A stretch of 64,000 nt of DNA from JADKCL01 sp031424495 (lineage in GTDB: Bacteria > Bacteroidota > Bacteroidia > J057 > JADKCL01): contig JANPHP010000478.1 in assembly GCA_031424495.1 (NCBI GenBank), positions 1 to 64,000 on the forward strand. Direction: 5' to 3'. The notes below the pieces were generated by a model. The model searched no databases, had not been told where the DNA came from, and saw nothing but the letters and a program-made list of their open reading frames with translations. This document shows, piece by piece, positions 17,125-25,435 of this stretch. The position numbers and the translations under genes were made by a program. Each line of letters opens with the position of its first letter. The first letter of the stretch is position 1.

Positions 17125-17164
17125 GACGCCTTCAAACAGCCCTTTTGGCCGATCAGAGGGTAAT

Positions 17165-18298
17165 TTAGAGGGATGTCAACACATTCCAAACGCGCTCGGC
17201 AGCGCTTTCCCATGTATAAAGTCGCTTTCGCACCCTGCCCTTGTCCACAAGTTCGGACGCTAGATTTGGGCTACTTGCGAGGGTCGTAAGCCCCTCGGCG
17301 ATGGAGGTGATGTCGTAGGGATCGACGAGCAGGGCTGCATCGCCAACCACGCCGGGCATGGCGCTGATGTTGCTGGTGAGGATCGGTGCCTCACAAGCCA
17401 TCGCTTCGACGAGTGGGATGCCAAATCCCTCGAAATAAGGCACGTAGCACAGGCCGCTGCTCGCCCCGTGTATCCGCACCAAATCGGCGTCACTCACGTA
17501 ACCTGTAAACAGGATATCGTCCTTGCTTTTCGCCTGTGAATAGCTGTGGATAACTTTTTCAAAGTTCCAGGCTTTGCGCCCGACGACCACCAATTTCATC
17601 GCGCTCTGCGTGCGCTGTTTGAACAGGTCGAATGCCGCAATGAGCCTGTCCAGATTCTTGCGCGGCTGTATCGCGCCGACGCAGTGAAAGTAGGTCTGCC
17701 CCTCGCTGTACTGGGCGCGGGTGGCAACTTTTTGAGCCTCGGTGCTGGGCTGGAAAATGTCGCTCGTGGCGTTGCAGACGATTTCGATCTTGGCAGGGTC
17801 GGTGCCATACTGGGCCACAATATCGGCCTTGCTGGCCTCTGAGACGGTGATGATGTGCGCAGCCTTGCTGGCAAATCTTGGGAAATAATAGCGGTAGTGC
17901 CAAGCCTCGAGCTTTTTCACGTCTTCGGGAAAGTGCTCGAATGCGAGATCGTGAAACACAGGCACCTGTGGCACGTCGGTGCGCAGACTGAGGTAACCGT
18001 CGGGCGAGAAAAACACATCGGGCTTGAGTTGCCTCAGCTTGCGGGCGACGGCCCATTCGAAGAAAAGCATGAACAAAAAAGGATGCCGCGCTGGCGGAAA
18101 AAGCTTGTAGGCCGTGACATTGGGCCCATAAATGAAGCTGGGATCGTAGTTGCGGTCAAAGAAAAAGGAAAAGCGCGCCTCGGGATGGGCCTGCACCATG
18201 CGTTTCAGGATCTCGTCGGTGAATCGACCGATGCCCTCCATGTTGTTGGGGAGCAGCAGCCGGGTATTGACCGCGATATGCAGGGGTTTAGTTGCCAT
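17165..18298 (-). CDS. Family 4 glycosyltransferase (GT-B)
   Basis: 377 residues. GT-B layout: IAVNTRLLLPNNMEGIGRFTDEIL glycine loop in the first domain, HCVGAIQPRKNLDRLIAAF at the start of the second, and the E-x7-E nucleotide-sugar site in YVPYFEGFGIPLVEAMACEAPI. It resembles mannosyltransferases of O-antigen and exopolysaccharide clusters; the donor is not certain. The ATG at MATKPLH overlaps the flippase stop by 11 bases; a further upstream ATG would overlap by 38 and adds no family residues. It acts in the cytosol on the precursor that the adjacent flippase would export. Confidence 0.92.
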   Translation of the reverse strand: MATKPLHIAVNTRLLLPNNMEGIGRFTDEILKRMVQAHPEARFSFFFDRNYDPSFIYGPNVTAYKLFPPARHPFLFMLFFEWAVARKLRQLKPDVFFSPDGYLSLRTDVPQVPVFHDLAFEHFPEDVKKLEAWHYRYYFPRFASKAAHIITVSEASKADIVAQYGTDPAKIEIVCNATSDIFQPSTEAQKVATRAQYSEGQTYFHCVGAIQPRKNLDRLIAAFDLFKQRTQSAMKLVVVGRKAWNFEKVIHSYSQAKSKDDILFTGYVSDADLVRIHGASSGLCYVPYFEGFGIPLVEAMACEAPILTSNISAMPGVVGDAALLVDPYDITSIAEGLTTLASSPNLASELVDKGRVRKRLYTWESAAERVWNVLTSL

Positions 18299-19673
18299 CA
18301 GTGCCCATCTTGAACATGCCTGCAAAATAACTCAATCCGAGCAAAAGCAAACCCGCAAGTGCCGACACAAGCCACCAAGGCAGATTGGTGAGCGACATTC
18401 CCCAAAAGCCGCCCCCAAACAAACCCGCAATGCCCAGCAATCTGAGCAGCGTGCCGTAAGCTGGCTTCACGGGCAGCTTAAAGTGCATATACCAGATATA
18501 ACTCAGCGACAGGAAACTGAAGCTGAATACCGTATTCCAAGCCGAGGCAACTGCCCCAAATTGCGGAATGAAGATGCAATTGAGCGTGATGTTCATCACA
18601 ATCGAGACGGCAATCATGCGGCTCACGAATCGCTCGTGGTTGGTGCTCGTGAGCAAGGTGCTGTAAATCGCAAAAACACCGTTTACGAGCACTGCGAGGA
18701 AGAGCACACGCAAGCAAGTGGTCATTTGCGCCAGCTCCAGGGGGCTACAATCGGTGAATTGAAACAGCAATTTCTCGCCGTAAATGACGCCAAACATCCC
18801 CGCAAACAACATCGGGATCGCTGCAATCGGCTGCCCAAAAGCCAACAGGCGGCGCAATTCCTTGGGATCGTCGACGTGATGGGCAAATTTCGCGAAGAAT
18901 ATCGGTAGCACGGTCCAGAGGTACATCATGACCGCATCGACCCAGCGGTAGGCTCCCCCATAGATGCCTGTGGCGCGGCGGCCATCTTCGCCACCGATGA
19001 GACGCTCCAGCAGCACTTGATCGACCTTGTCGTTGATCGAGTAGAGGATGGTGATGAGGGCAAATGGGAAACTCAGCTTGAGCAATTCACGCACCGAGGC
19101 GGCATTCCAGGTAGGTCGAATGAACCCAAACATCCGCAGCACAAACAGGTACAACACGATAAGCGTGAGCCCCGCCGAAAGCAAATAGGCAAATACATAA
19201 GCCTCCAAGTCGATCTCCGTGAGCAGCAAAACGACCACGATGCCCAGCATCAGCAAGCGGTCAAGCACAGAAGCGACGGCATCAAACCGAAATCGCTGAA
19301 AGGCTTGAAAATTGGCGCGGAAGAAAAAGTTGATTTGCAACACGCTGTGCACGACGCAGAGCAGGAAAAGCAAGTACAATTCCTCCCCACGATAGCCCAC
19401 TATCCATCCGGCCCCGATCATGAAAACTGGGTAGACGGTCGAAAAGGCGACTTTAAGCGAAAAAAGATTGGGAAAAAGGCGCCTCAGCAATTCGGGCTGG
19501 GCAGCCAGCGTCTTGGTCGTGTATTGGTTGATGCCCATGTCGGCCACCGCCAAAAACAGGAATCCGAAGGAATAGAGCGCCAAATACAGTCCAAATCGGG
19601 CGTTGCCGACATGGTTCTGCACCATGTTGTTGACCAAGATCCACGCCGTCTTGATCAGCAGGTTGAGCAGCAC
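18288..19673 (-). CDS. Wzx-like polysaccharide flippase (MOP superfamily)
   Basis: About 461 residues with 12-14 hydrophobic helices. Signs of the family are LYLALYSFGFLFLAVADMGINQYTTKTLA near the N-terminus, an LKLSFPFALITILYSINDKVDQVLL middle segment, and ATNHERFV-type loop before the last helices. It flips undecaprenyl-linked oligosaccharide across the inner membrane. The start is uncertain: GTG is the first conventional codon, but about 15 more in-frame residues (IQSLFKNISLAV) upstream look like the family N-terminus, with only ATT or CTG available. It pairs with the divergent O-antigen polymerase gene. Confidence 0.9.
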   Translation of the reverse strand: MLLNLLIKTAWILVNNMVQNHVGNARFGLYLALYSFGFLFLAVADMGINQYTTKTLAAQPELLRRLFPNLFSLKVAFSTVYPVFMIGAGWIVGYRGEELYLLFLLCVVHSVLQINFFFRANFQAFQRFRFDAVASVLDRLLMLGIVVVLLLTEIDLEAYVFAYLLSAGLTLIVLYLFVLRMFGFIRPTWNAASVRELLKLSFPFALITILYSINDKVDQVLLERLIGGEDGRRATGIYGGAYRWVDAVMMYLWTVLPIFFAKFAHHVDDPKELRRLLAFGQPIAAIPMLFAGMFGVIYGEKLLFQFTDCSPLELAQMTTCLRVLFLAVLVNGVFAIYSTLLTSTNHERFVSRMIAVSIVMNITLNCIFIPQFGAVASAWNTVFSFSFLSLSYIWYMHFKLPVKPAYGTLLRLLGIAGLFGGGFWGMSLTNLPWWLVSALAGLLLLGLSYFAGMFKMGTDGN

Positions 19674-19774
19674 CGCAAGACTGATATTTTTGAACAGACT
19701 CTGAATGGCTTTTAAAATTCAGGGTGCAAGTATTTTGGCACAGGGTCGAGGCCAAATCTACTGCGAATTTTTGA

Positions 19775-19782
19775 TATCTTTG
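19775..19782 (+). promoter_or_regulatory. -7 box (TATCTTTG) of the O-antigen ligase/polymerase gene
   Basis: Exact TAnnTTTG match ending 10 bases before the ATG, implying a very short leader. The -33 element is not convincing. Confidence 0.4.
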
Positions 19783-19792
19783 GCCCTTCAAA

Positions 19793-21295
19793 ATGGCGGC
19801 AGTCCTCAACATCTTACGGGAAAACAAAGCAAGAATTTACTTCCTGCTCTTCTCAGCATTGTTTTGCGTCGTGGTTTGGTATGGCACCAAAACCATGAAC
19901 TATTACCTGTTTGCGCTGCCGCTGATCGTCATTTTTGGTTACTTCAGCTTGGTCGATTTCAAGTGGTTGTGGTACCTGATGATCGCCTTCATGCCGCTGT
20001 CGATCACCGATGTAGAGTTTTTTGGGAAGTTTGGAGGGGTGACATTCCCCACGGATTTCTTGGCGATTTTGCTGCTGGGTTTGCTTATTTTCAAGATGGC
20101 TTCGGAGCGCGGTTGGCAAATCCCCTTCAATGGTCACCCGATCCCGATTATCATCGGGCTGCAAATCCTCTGGATGATTTTTGCGGCCGTGCCATCCTCC
20201 ATGCCAGTCGTTTCTTGGAAGGCAATTGCTGCGTTTTTGTGGATGATCGGTGGCTTTTTCATCTTGCCCGTGATTTTTTTCAGGGAAAGCAAGACGATGT
20301 TCCGGTTCTTTCAGCTGATCATCGTGGCTTTTTCGATCGCCTTCATGTATATCATGATGCTGTACATCAGCAGTGGCCGCAATCCGTTTGGACTCAGGTT
20401 CAATCCGAGTCCGTTTTTTGTGGACCATACCGTATTTGGCGCGTTTACCGCGACTTGGGTGCCGATTTTGGTGTTGCTCTCCTTTGCTGGTGAATTCACC
20501 GTGCGGGAACGTTGGCTGGCCAGATTTGGATTGCTCATGTTTGTGATGGGCTTGTTTTTCTCCTATTCGCGTGGCGCTTGGGCGAGCTGTGTGGCCGCCT
20601 TGGGCATGTTGGGCGTGGTTTTGCTGGGCAAATGGGCGCGACGCCTGCTCCTCCCGGCGATGATGCTGGCATTGCTCATCGGCACCTTTGCTTGGTACGC
20701 CAACCAAAATACCTCCTCGACACGCAACCGCTCTGTCTCCCGCAAAAATTTCACCGAGCACATCGGCTCCATGACCAATTTCCGTACCGATGACTCCAAT
20801 CGCGAGCGCATCAACCGTTGGTACTGCGCTTGGCAGATGTTTTTGGACAGGCCGGGCTTTGGTTATGGGCCGGGCACTTATGGATTCAAATATGGCGACT
20901 TCCAAAAGTCGACCTCGCGCACCGAAGTCTCCACCAACCGCGGCGACAACGGCACAGCGCACAATGAATGGTTGCTTTCGCTGAGTGAAACCGGCCTGCC
21001 GGGGCCCATCCTGCTTACCTTGTTGTTCATCGTGCCCTTTTACCGGGGCATTAAAGGCTACTCGACTGCCTCCAAACGCAACACACGCCTGCTCTACCTC
21101 GCATGCGCATTCGGGCTCCTCACCTACGACATCCACGCCTTCGTGAACAACTTCCTAGACCAAGACAAAGTCGGCGGTACCTATTTCTGTTTGTTGGCCA
21201 TCATCACCTCACTGGACATTTATTATCTGCCCAAGGAAAAAGGCACGCCACAGGAGTCGATCAAGTGGAAGCGCGCTGTGGTGACGGAGGGGTGA
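19793..21295 (+). CDS. O-antigen ligase/polymerase family membrane protein
   Basis: 500 residues with about 11 transmembrane helices and one large periplasmic loop (about 300-395). The Wzy/WaaL (O-antigen ligase domain) signature is the SYSRGAWAS turn followed by the long loop ending in GTAHNEWLLSLSETGLPG, where the conserved His-Asn-x-x-Leu is thought to be catalytic. The protein polymerises glycan repeats or ligates them to lipid A core or another carrier. It diverges from the flippase, so the two loci form one export unit. The distinction between polymerase and ligase cannot be made from sequence alone. Confidence 0.9.
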   Translation: MAAVLNILRENKARIYFLLFSALFCVVVWYGTKTMNYYLFALPLIVIFGYFSLVDFKWLWYLMIAFMPLSITDVEFFGKFGGVTFPTDFLAILLLGLLIFKMASERGWQIPFNGHPIPIIIGLQILWMIFAAVPSSMPVVSWKAIAAFLWMIGGFFILPVIFFRESKTMFRFFQLIIVAFSIAFMYIMMLYISSGRNPFGLRFNPSPFFVDHTVFGAFTATWVPILVLLSFAGEFTVRERWLARFGLLMFVMGLFFSYSRGAWASCVAALGMLGVVLLGKWARRLLLPAMMLALLIGTFAWYANQNTSSTRNRSVSRKNFTEHIGSMTNFRTDDSNRERINRWYCAWQMFLDRPGFGYGPGTYGFKYGDFQKSTSRTEVSTNRGDNGTAHNEWLLSLSETGLPGPILLTLLFIVPFYRGIKGYSTASKRNTRLLYLACAFGLLTYDIHAFVNNFLDQDKVGGTYFCLLAIITSLDIYYLPKEKGTPQESIKWKRAVVTEG

Positions 21296-21311
21296 TCGGG
21301 AAAAGGGAAAT

Positions 21312-22040
21312 TCAGTCGATCAGGAAATCTACTGGTAGCCGCTTGATCACTGGACAGCTTCTCAGCAACATCGTAAAAGAGCTTTGCTTGCTCAGAAACA
21401 GCTTGATCTTCTCCTTCGCGAACATTTTCTCACTCTCTGTTGTGGCAAGTTTGAATAATGCGATCTCCTTTAAAACCCTGGTATACTGTCTTTGAATCAA
21501 AATTCTCAAGGTTTTGACCGTTTCCCGCGTGGTTGCGTCGTGCCCGTTGTGCAATCGATTGAGAAGTTCTGCTGTGTTTTTGGCCTTTTGATTGCTTTCA
21601 TCACGCGCTGCAAAACGGATCAATTCACCTTCTAAATCCAGCATGTAGATGATCTCTTCTTCGACATCATCTAGCGGATTGCAGGGATCCAAATAGCCTC
21701 CTGCCGGGGTATGCTTGGGGCGCATTTTGTTGGCTTCATTTGCAATCGGCAACAAATTGGTCCATTCATACCGCAGCTCGGCAGCTTCGTTTACGGGAAT
21801 CACATGGTCAATCTCAAGGCTCCATGCGTCCTCATACTTTCGCTCGGTGAGATAACACTTCGAGAAAAAGTGAAATTCAAAAATTCTGATGATATCAAGG
21901 TCACGATACCCGACGGGGGCTTTTGGCTCAGGATTCGTTGCCGGATCATTGCGAAATGCGGCCAATTCATCCAAATAAACCCTGATACGCTGGTCTGAAA
22001 GCGAATTTGGAACCTCCGTGGGGCGGATCAGGTTGATCAT
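21312..22040 (-). CDS. HNH endonuclease, PtuB-like partner of the adjacent ATPase
   Basis: 242 residues. HNH/beta-beta-alpha-metal core at about 60-108: a Cys62 strand, then LEIDHVIPVNE (Asp78-His79), YEWTNLLPI (Asn95) and NEANKMRPK (Asn104), followed by LDPCNPLDDVEEEI. This order matches the HNH proteins paired with AAA ATPases in Septu-type anti-phage systems (PtuB). The usual second Cys of the zinc knuckle is not obvious (CYLTE), so the fold may be metal-light. It overlaps the ATPase stop by 4 bases (ATGA), so the two are translated together. Predicted role: nucleic-acid cleavage during phage infection. The assignment to Septu itself is inference. Confidence 0.82.
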   Translation of the reverse strand: MINLIRPTEVPNSLSDQRIRVYLDELAAFRNDPATNPEPKAPVGYRDLDIIRIFEFHFFSKCYLTERKYEDAWSLEIDHVIPVNEAAELRYEWTNLLPIANEANKMRPKHTPAGGYLDPCNPLDDVEEEIIYMLDLEGELIRFAARDESNQKAKNTAELLNRLHNGHDATTRETVKTLRILIQRQYTRVLKEIALFKLATTESEKMFAKEKIKLFLSKQSSFTMLLRSCPVIKRLPVDFLID

Positions 22041-23248
22041 TTCTTCAGGTTCTGCTGGGCTTGATAGTGGATCAGCGTAGACTCCAATTCCAGCCGGAGC
22101 GTTGGGGTCAAGACATCCTCATTTTGCTGCATCAAGTCTTTCAGCTTCACGCTTGCGCTCGCCTTGTCAGGCATCTGAAGAATCTCCTTTGCCTTTTCCA
22201 AAAACGCATCCGCCACAGGCCCATATTCATTTTCCAATCCAAAATGCGTCTGCATCAGTTCCGAGAAGGCAGCCCCTGGGGTACTATTCGGCGCAACCTC
22301 TTTGGTGGTGAGATCAAAAACGGTTGCGTTTCGGATACTGGAGATCACAGCAGGCGAATGCGTGGCGACGATGAATTGAATATTTGGGAATAGGGTCGTG
22401 AGTATAGGCAGCACGTGATACTGCAGCTCTAGGTGCAAATGCAATTCGGGCTCATCGATGAAAACAATCCCCGGCGGATCAAGAAATCGATCGTTTGCCT
22501 CCACTCGAATTGCATCAACTCTTAATTTGATATCCATTAAGAGAGACAAAGACGCTGCAAAACCATCAGGAAGTTCATCGAATTTCACGGACCGACCATC
22601 TCCAAATACAAATTTGAAGTCATACTTATTTTCTAAGAATACTATTTTCAGGGAATTGTCACCAAAAATGTGTCCAAAGTCCTTTTCCAATTGTTCGAAA
22701 AACAAGTTAGTGGCCTCCACCTCATCGGTGCGGTTCCTGATCTGGGAAAAAGCTTGAGCAACCTTTTTATTTACCAGAAACTGGATCATCTCAGGTCCCA
22801 ACTCCGAACTCGGTTTATTTAGTAGCTGCGATGCTCCCATATTTGGCGTTGGGGCCTCTACCGTATTGAACAGTGCCCTCCTGGTCGCGGAAAAATGAAC
22901 CCTTACATATAACAGTTTCTTCCAAGCCCCCCAGTGGTTTGTTAATACAACCTTGTCAATGAATTGGTTACCATATTCAAGAGTTTCAGACTTAGATAAA
23001 TTGCTGCTACTATATCTATGCGGCCCGGCGCCGACCAGACTGAATAGTTCACCTAAAATGGTAGACTTTCCCGATCCATTTCGACCAGTTAAGATTAGAT
23101 GGGAAAATCCTTCTTCCGTTATCGTGACCGGAATTTCGAAATCTTTGGAAGCAAAGCAGTCTTTTACATGGAAAGACCTTATGTATGGGAACTTTTCTAA
23201 CATGCCTCTTATCCTTTCATTCAGAAAGTTAGTCAATTTATCCCTCAC
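22037..23248 (-). CDS. AAA/ABC-type ATPase of a Septu-like defence pair (PtuA-like)
   Basis: 403 residues from GTG (GTGA overlap with purB) or 388 from the internal ATG at 23203 before LEKFPYIRSF. Walker A GRNGSGKST is at 55-63, an ABC-like signature LPDGFAASLSLLMDI at 226-240, Walker B GIVFIDEPELHLH with Asp265/Glu266 at 260-272, and the H-loop THSPAVI with His297. This is the AAA_15/21 (SMC/OLD-like) class without a nuclease domain of its own, as in PtuA of Septu. The region is A+T-rich (only 18 of 60 bases at 22621-22680 are G or C) and uses codons such as AGG, AGA and ATA, unlike the purB gene next to it, which suggests transfer. Confidence 0.85.
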   Translation of the reverse strand: MRDKLTNFLNERIRGMLEKFPYIRSFHVKDCFASKDFEIPVTITEEGFSHLILTGRNGSGKSTILGELFSLVGAGPHRYSSSNLSKSETLEYGNQFIDKVVLTNHWGAWKKLLYVRVHFSATRRALFNTVEAPTPNMGASQLLNKPSSELGPEMIQFLVNKKVAQAFSQIRNRTDEVEATNLFFEQLEKDFGHIFGDNSLKIVFLENKYDFKFVFGDGRSVKFDELPDGFAASLSLLMDIKLRVDAIRVEANDRFLDPPGIVFIDEPELHLHLELQYHVLPILTTLFPNIQFIVATHSPAVISSIRNATVFDLTTKEVAPNSTPGAAFSELMQTHFGLENEYGPVADAFLEKAKEILQMPDKASASVKLKDLMQQNEDVLTPTLRLELESTLIHYQAQQNLKK

Positions 23249-24603
23249 CCATCATACCGCCCAAAATAAGTCTCGGGCCTCACCCCCCTCAACTCTGCCT
23301 TTACGGCTTCGCTCACGTCCAGGCCGTCGATGAAGGCTGCCATGGTCGTTTCGTCGAGCTTGCCTTTGCCGCGGGTGAGGGCTTTGAGGGCCTCGTAGGG
23401 GTTGGGGTAGTTTTCGCGGCGCAGGATGGTTTGGATGGCCTCGGCGACCACGGCCCAGTTGGCCTCCAGGTCGGCGGCGATCATCGTGCGGTTCACTTCG
23501 AGCTTGCCAATACCCTTTTGCAGGGATTGCAGGGCGAGCCATGTATGTGCGAGGGCGGTGCCTGCGTTGCGCAGGACGGTGCTGTCGGTGAGGTCGCGCT
23601 GCAAACGGGAGATCGGCAGCTTGCGGCTCATGAATTCGAGCAGGGTCGTGGAAACGGCGAGGTTGCCCTCGGCATTTTCAAAATCGATCGGATTCACCTT
23701 GTGGGGCATGGCGCTGCTGCCAACCTCTGAGGCCACGACTTTTTGCTTGAAATAGTCTTGGCTGATGTAGAGCCACATGTCTTGCGAGAGGTCGAGCAAG
23801 ATGGTATTGATGCGCTTGATGTTGTCAAAGATGCGGCTGATGCCATCGTAGTGGTCGATCTGCGTGGTGGGGCGGCTGCGCCGCAAGCCGAGCGTCTTGG
23901 CCAGGAATATGCCCGCAAAGTCATGCCACTTGATCGCTGGAAACGCGACGTAGTGCGCGTTGAAATTGCCGGTGGCGCCGCCAAACTTGCCGGGGTAGTT
24001 TTGCTGGGCGAGCTCGTTGAGTTGATCGCCGAGGCGGGCGTAGTAGACCATGATTTCCTTGTGCAGAAGCGTGGGCGAGGCAGGCTGCCCATGCGTGCGG
24101 GCGAGCATGGGAATGTCTTTCCACTCCCCTGCCAGCGTCTCTAGGCGCTTGAGCACTTCGCGGTAGCCGGGAAGCATGACATTGTACATGGCGTCGCGCA
24201 GCATCATCGGGATCGCGGTATTGTTGATGTCTTGCGACGTCAACCCAAAGTGCAGGTATTCCTTGGCTTGGTCCAGCGCTGGTGAAATCGCTGAAAAACG
24301 CTCCTTCAAGAAATACTCGACAGCCTTCACATCATGGTTGGTGACGAGCTCGATTTCCTTTACCCTACGGGCATCCTCGATTGAGAAATCGCGGTAGAGG
24401 TCGCGCAAAGCTGGAAAAATATCCTCATCCAAGTCGGCGAGGGCAGGAATACCTTCCTCGCACAGGGCGATGAAGTATTCAATCTCAACCCGGACTTTGT
24501 ATTGAATAAAGCCCATTTCTGAGAAATACTGGGCGAGCTCCCTTGTTTTATGGTGGTAGCGGCCGTCGATCGGTGAGATTGCTGTGAGTGCTTCCAATTG
24601 CAT
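23245..24603 (-). CDS. purB: Adenylosuccinate lyase
   Basis: 452 residues. It acts twice in purine synthesis, releasing fumarate from SAICAR and from adenylosuccinate. Signatures are SPIDGRYHHKT at the start, TSQDINNTAIPMML, and the flexible catalytic loop GSSAMPHKVNPIDFENAEGN, which carries the Ser base. Length and sequence match the E. coli-type PurB. A TATCTTTG box lies 24 bases upstream of the ATG. The stop overlaps the GTG start of the defence ATPase, so a housekeeping gene and an accessory cassette are joined. The purB end (FGRYDG) looks intact. Confidence 0.97.
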   Translation of the reverse strand: MQLEALTAISPIDGRYHHKTRELAQYFSEMGFIQYKVRVEIEYFIALCEEGIPALADLDEDIFPALRDLYRDFSIEDARRVKEIELVTNHDVKAVEYFLKERFSAISPALDQAKEYLHFGLTSQDINNTAIPMMLRDAMYNVMLPGYREVLKRLETLAGEWKDIPMLARTHGQPASPTLLHKEIMVYYARLGDQLNELAQQNYPGKFGGATGNFNAHYVAFPAIKWHDFAGIFLAKTLGLRRSRPTTQIDHYDGISRIFDNIKRINTILLDLSQDMWLYISQDYFKQKVVASEVGSSAMPHKVNPIDFENAEGNLAVSTTLLEFMSRKLPISRLQRDLTDSTVLRNAGTALAHTWLALQSLQKGIGKLEVNRTMIAADLEANWAVVAEAIQTILRRENYPNPYEALKALTRGKGKLDETTMAAFIDGLDVSEAVKAELRGVRPETYFGRYDG

Positions 24604-24627
24604 GATTTACGCGATTTTGCGAAACGC

Positions 24628-24635
24628 CAAAGATA
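24628..24635 (-). promoter_or_regulatory. -7 box (TATCTTTG) upstream of purB
   Basis: Exact TAnnTTTG on the minus strand, 24 bases before the ATG. No good -33 TTG is visible at 19-21 bases. Confidence 0.4.
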
Positions 24636-24703
24636 GCAATAACCGTCAATGCACGGTGGATGTGCTTAGGATTTGTGGCTAGATTTCATCAAAACTTGAT
24701 GTG

Positions 24704-25297
24704 CTAGCGCAACTTTGGATGGGCAGATGAGGCTGTTTGTTGATTCACGAGTCGGTCAGGTAGCTCGTGAAATGAACAATCGATCTCCTTGGCGGCTTCG
24801 CCAAAGACTGCTTGACGCTCCCGATGGGTCCAACCGATGAGCTGGTAAAAGCGGTCTGCGCTTTCAAAAACAGAGATGTGATAGTACACTTCGAGCGGTG
24901 CCCGCTCGCTCACGACGGCTGCAAACATATCGACCGTCTGACAATGCAAGCCATTGACCTCCAATGTATCACGGTGACTTACATTGACGGTGTCAAAGGC
25001 CGTCGCAATCGTGTTTTCGACAAAATTGGCATAGTCGCCCAATTGGTACTTGACCTTGAGCTGGGCGATTTGATCCTTGTTTTCAGGGATGCCTACCAAA
25101 AAATAGCCGCCTCTTTCATCAGCATATTGCAAAGGTGCAAATTCATGCAAGTCATTGCAGGGCAACAAATTAGAAGGGATGGCGATGCCAAATTGGCCTT
25201 CGACATCGACCTCTCGCGTGGGTTTCATACCCCCGCGGTTACAGGCACTCAAGGTTACAAGCAGCGCAAGTGCTAAGATGGTTACATATTTCCGCAT
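24704..25297 (-). CDS. Predicted lipoprotein, unknown function
   Basis: 197 residues. Signal sequence with lipobox LSAC (MRKYVTILALALLVTLSAC). The mature part is a single globular domain with mixed strands and helices, and two Cys residues. I recognise no family; the YFLVGIPENKDQIAQLKVKY and VEVYYHISVFESADRFYQLIGWT stretches suggest a compact alpha-beta fold. The ATG at MRKYV was chosen to put the signal at the N-terminus. A TATCTTTG box lies 11 bases before it. Confidence 0.78.
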   Translation of the reverse strand: MRKYVTILALALLVTLSACNRGGMKPTREVDVEGQFGIAIPSNLLPCNDLHEFAPLQYADERGGYFLVGIPENKDQIAQLKVKYQLGDYANFVENTIATAFDTVNVSHRDTLEVNGLHCQTVDMFAAVVSERAPLEVYYHISVFESADRFYQLIGWTHRERQAVFGEAAKEIDCSFHELPDRLVNQQTASSAHPKLR

Positions 25298-25308
25298 AAT
25301 TCCGTTTA

Positions 25309-25316
25309 CAAAGATA
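25309..25316 (-). promoter_or_regulatory. -7 box (TATCTTTG) upstream of the lipoprotein
   Basis: Exact TAnnTTTG on the minus strand ending 11 bases before the ATG. It implies a leader of only a few bases. Confidence 0.4.
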
Positions 25317-25435
25317 CGGAAACCCAAGGGCAGGGGTAGGTTTTGGAGCTGCGAAATGGGTAGATGCTTAAGTCAAACGAGGGCGAATTCCCATTTATGC
25401 CTGATTATCAACACTTTTAACAAAAATGCCAGCCT

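Noticed and set aside
19853..21136. 427-residue open frame on the minus strand across the O-antigen polymerase gene
   Set aside because: It is antisense to a clear polytopic membrane gene and has the Gln/His/Lys-rich look of a shadow frame, with no domain.
22037..23248. Retron or PARIS system for the AAA-HNH pair
   Set aside because: No reverse transcriptase or msr/msd-like gene lies beside it, and the partner is an HNH nuclease and not a TOPRIM protein.
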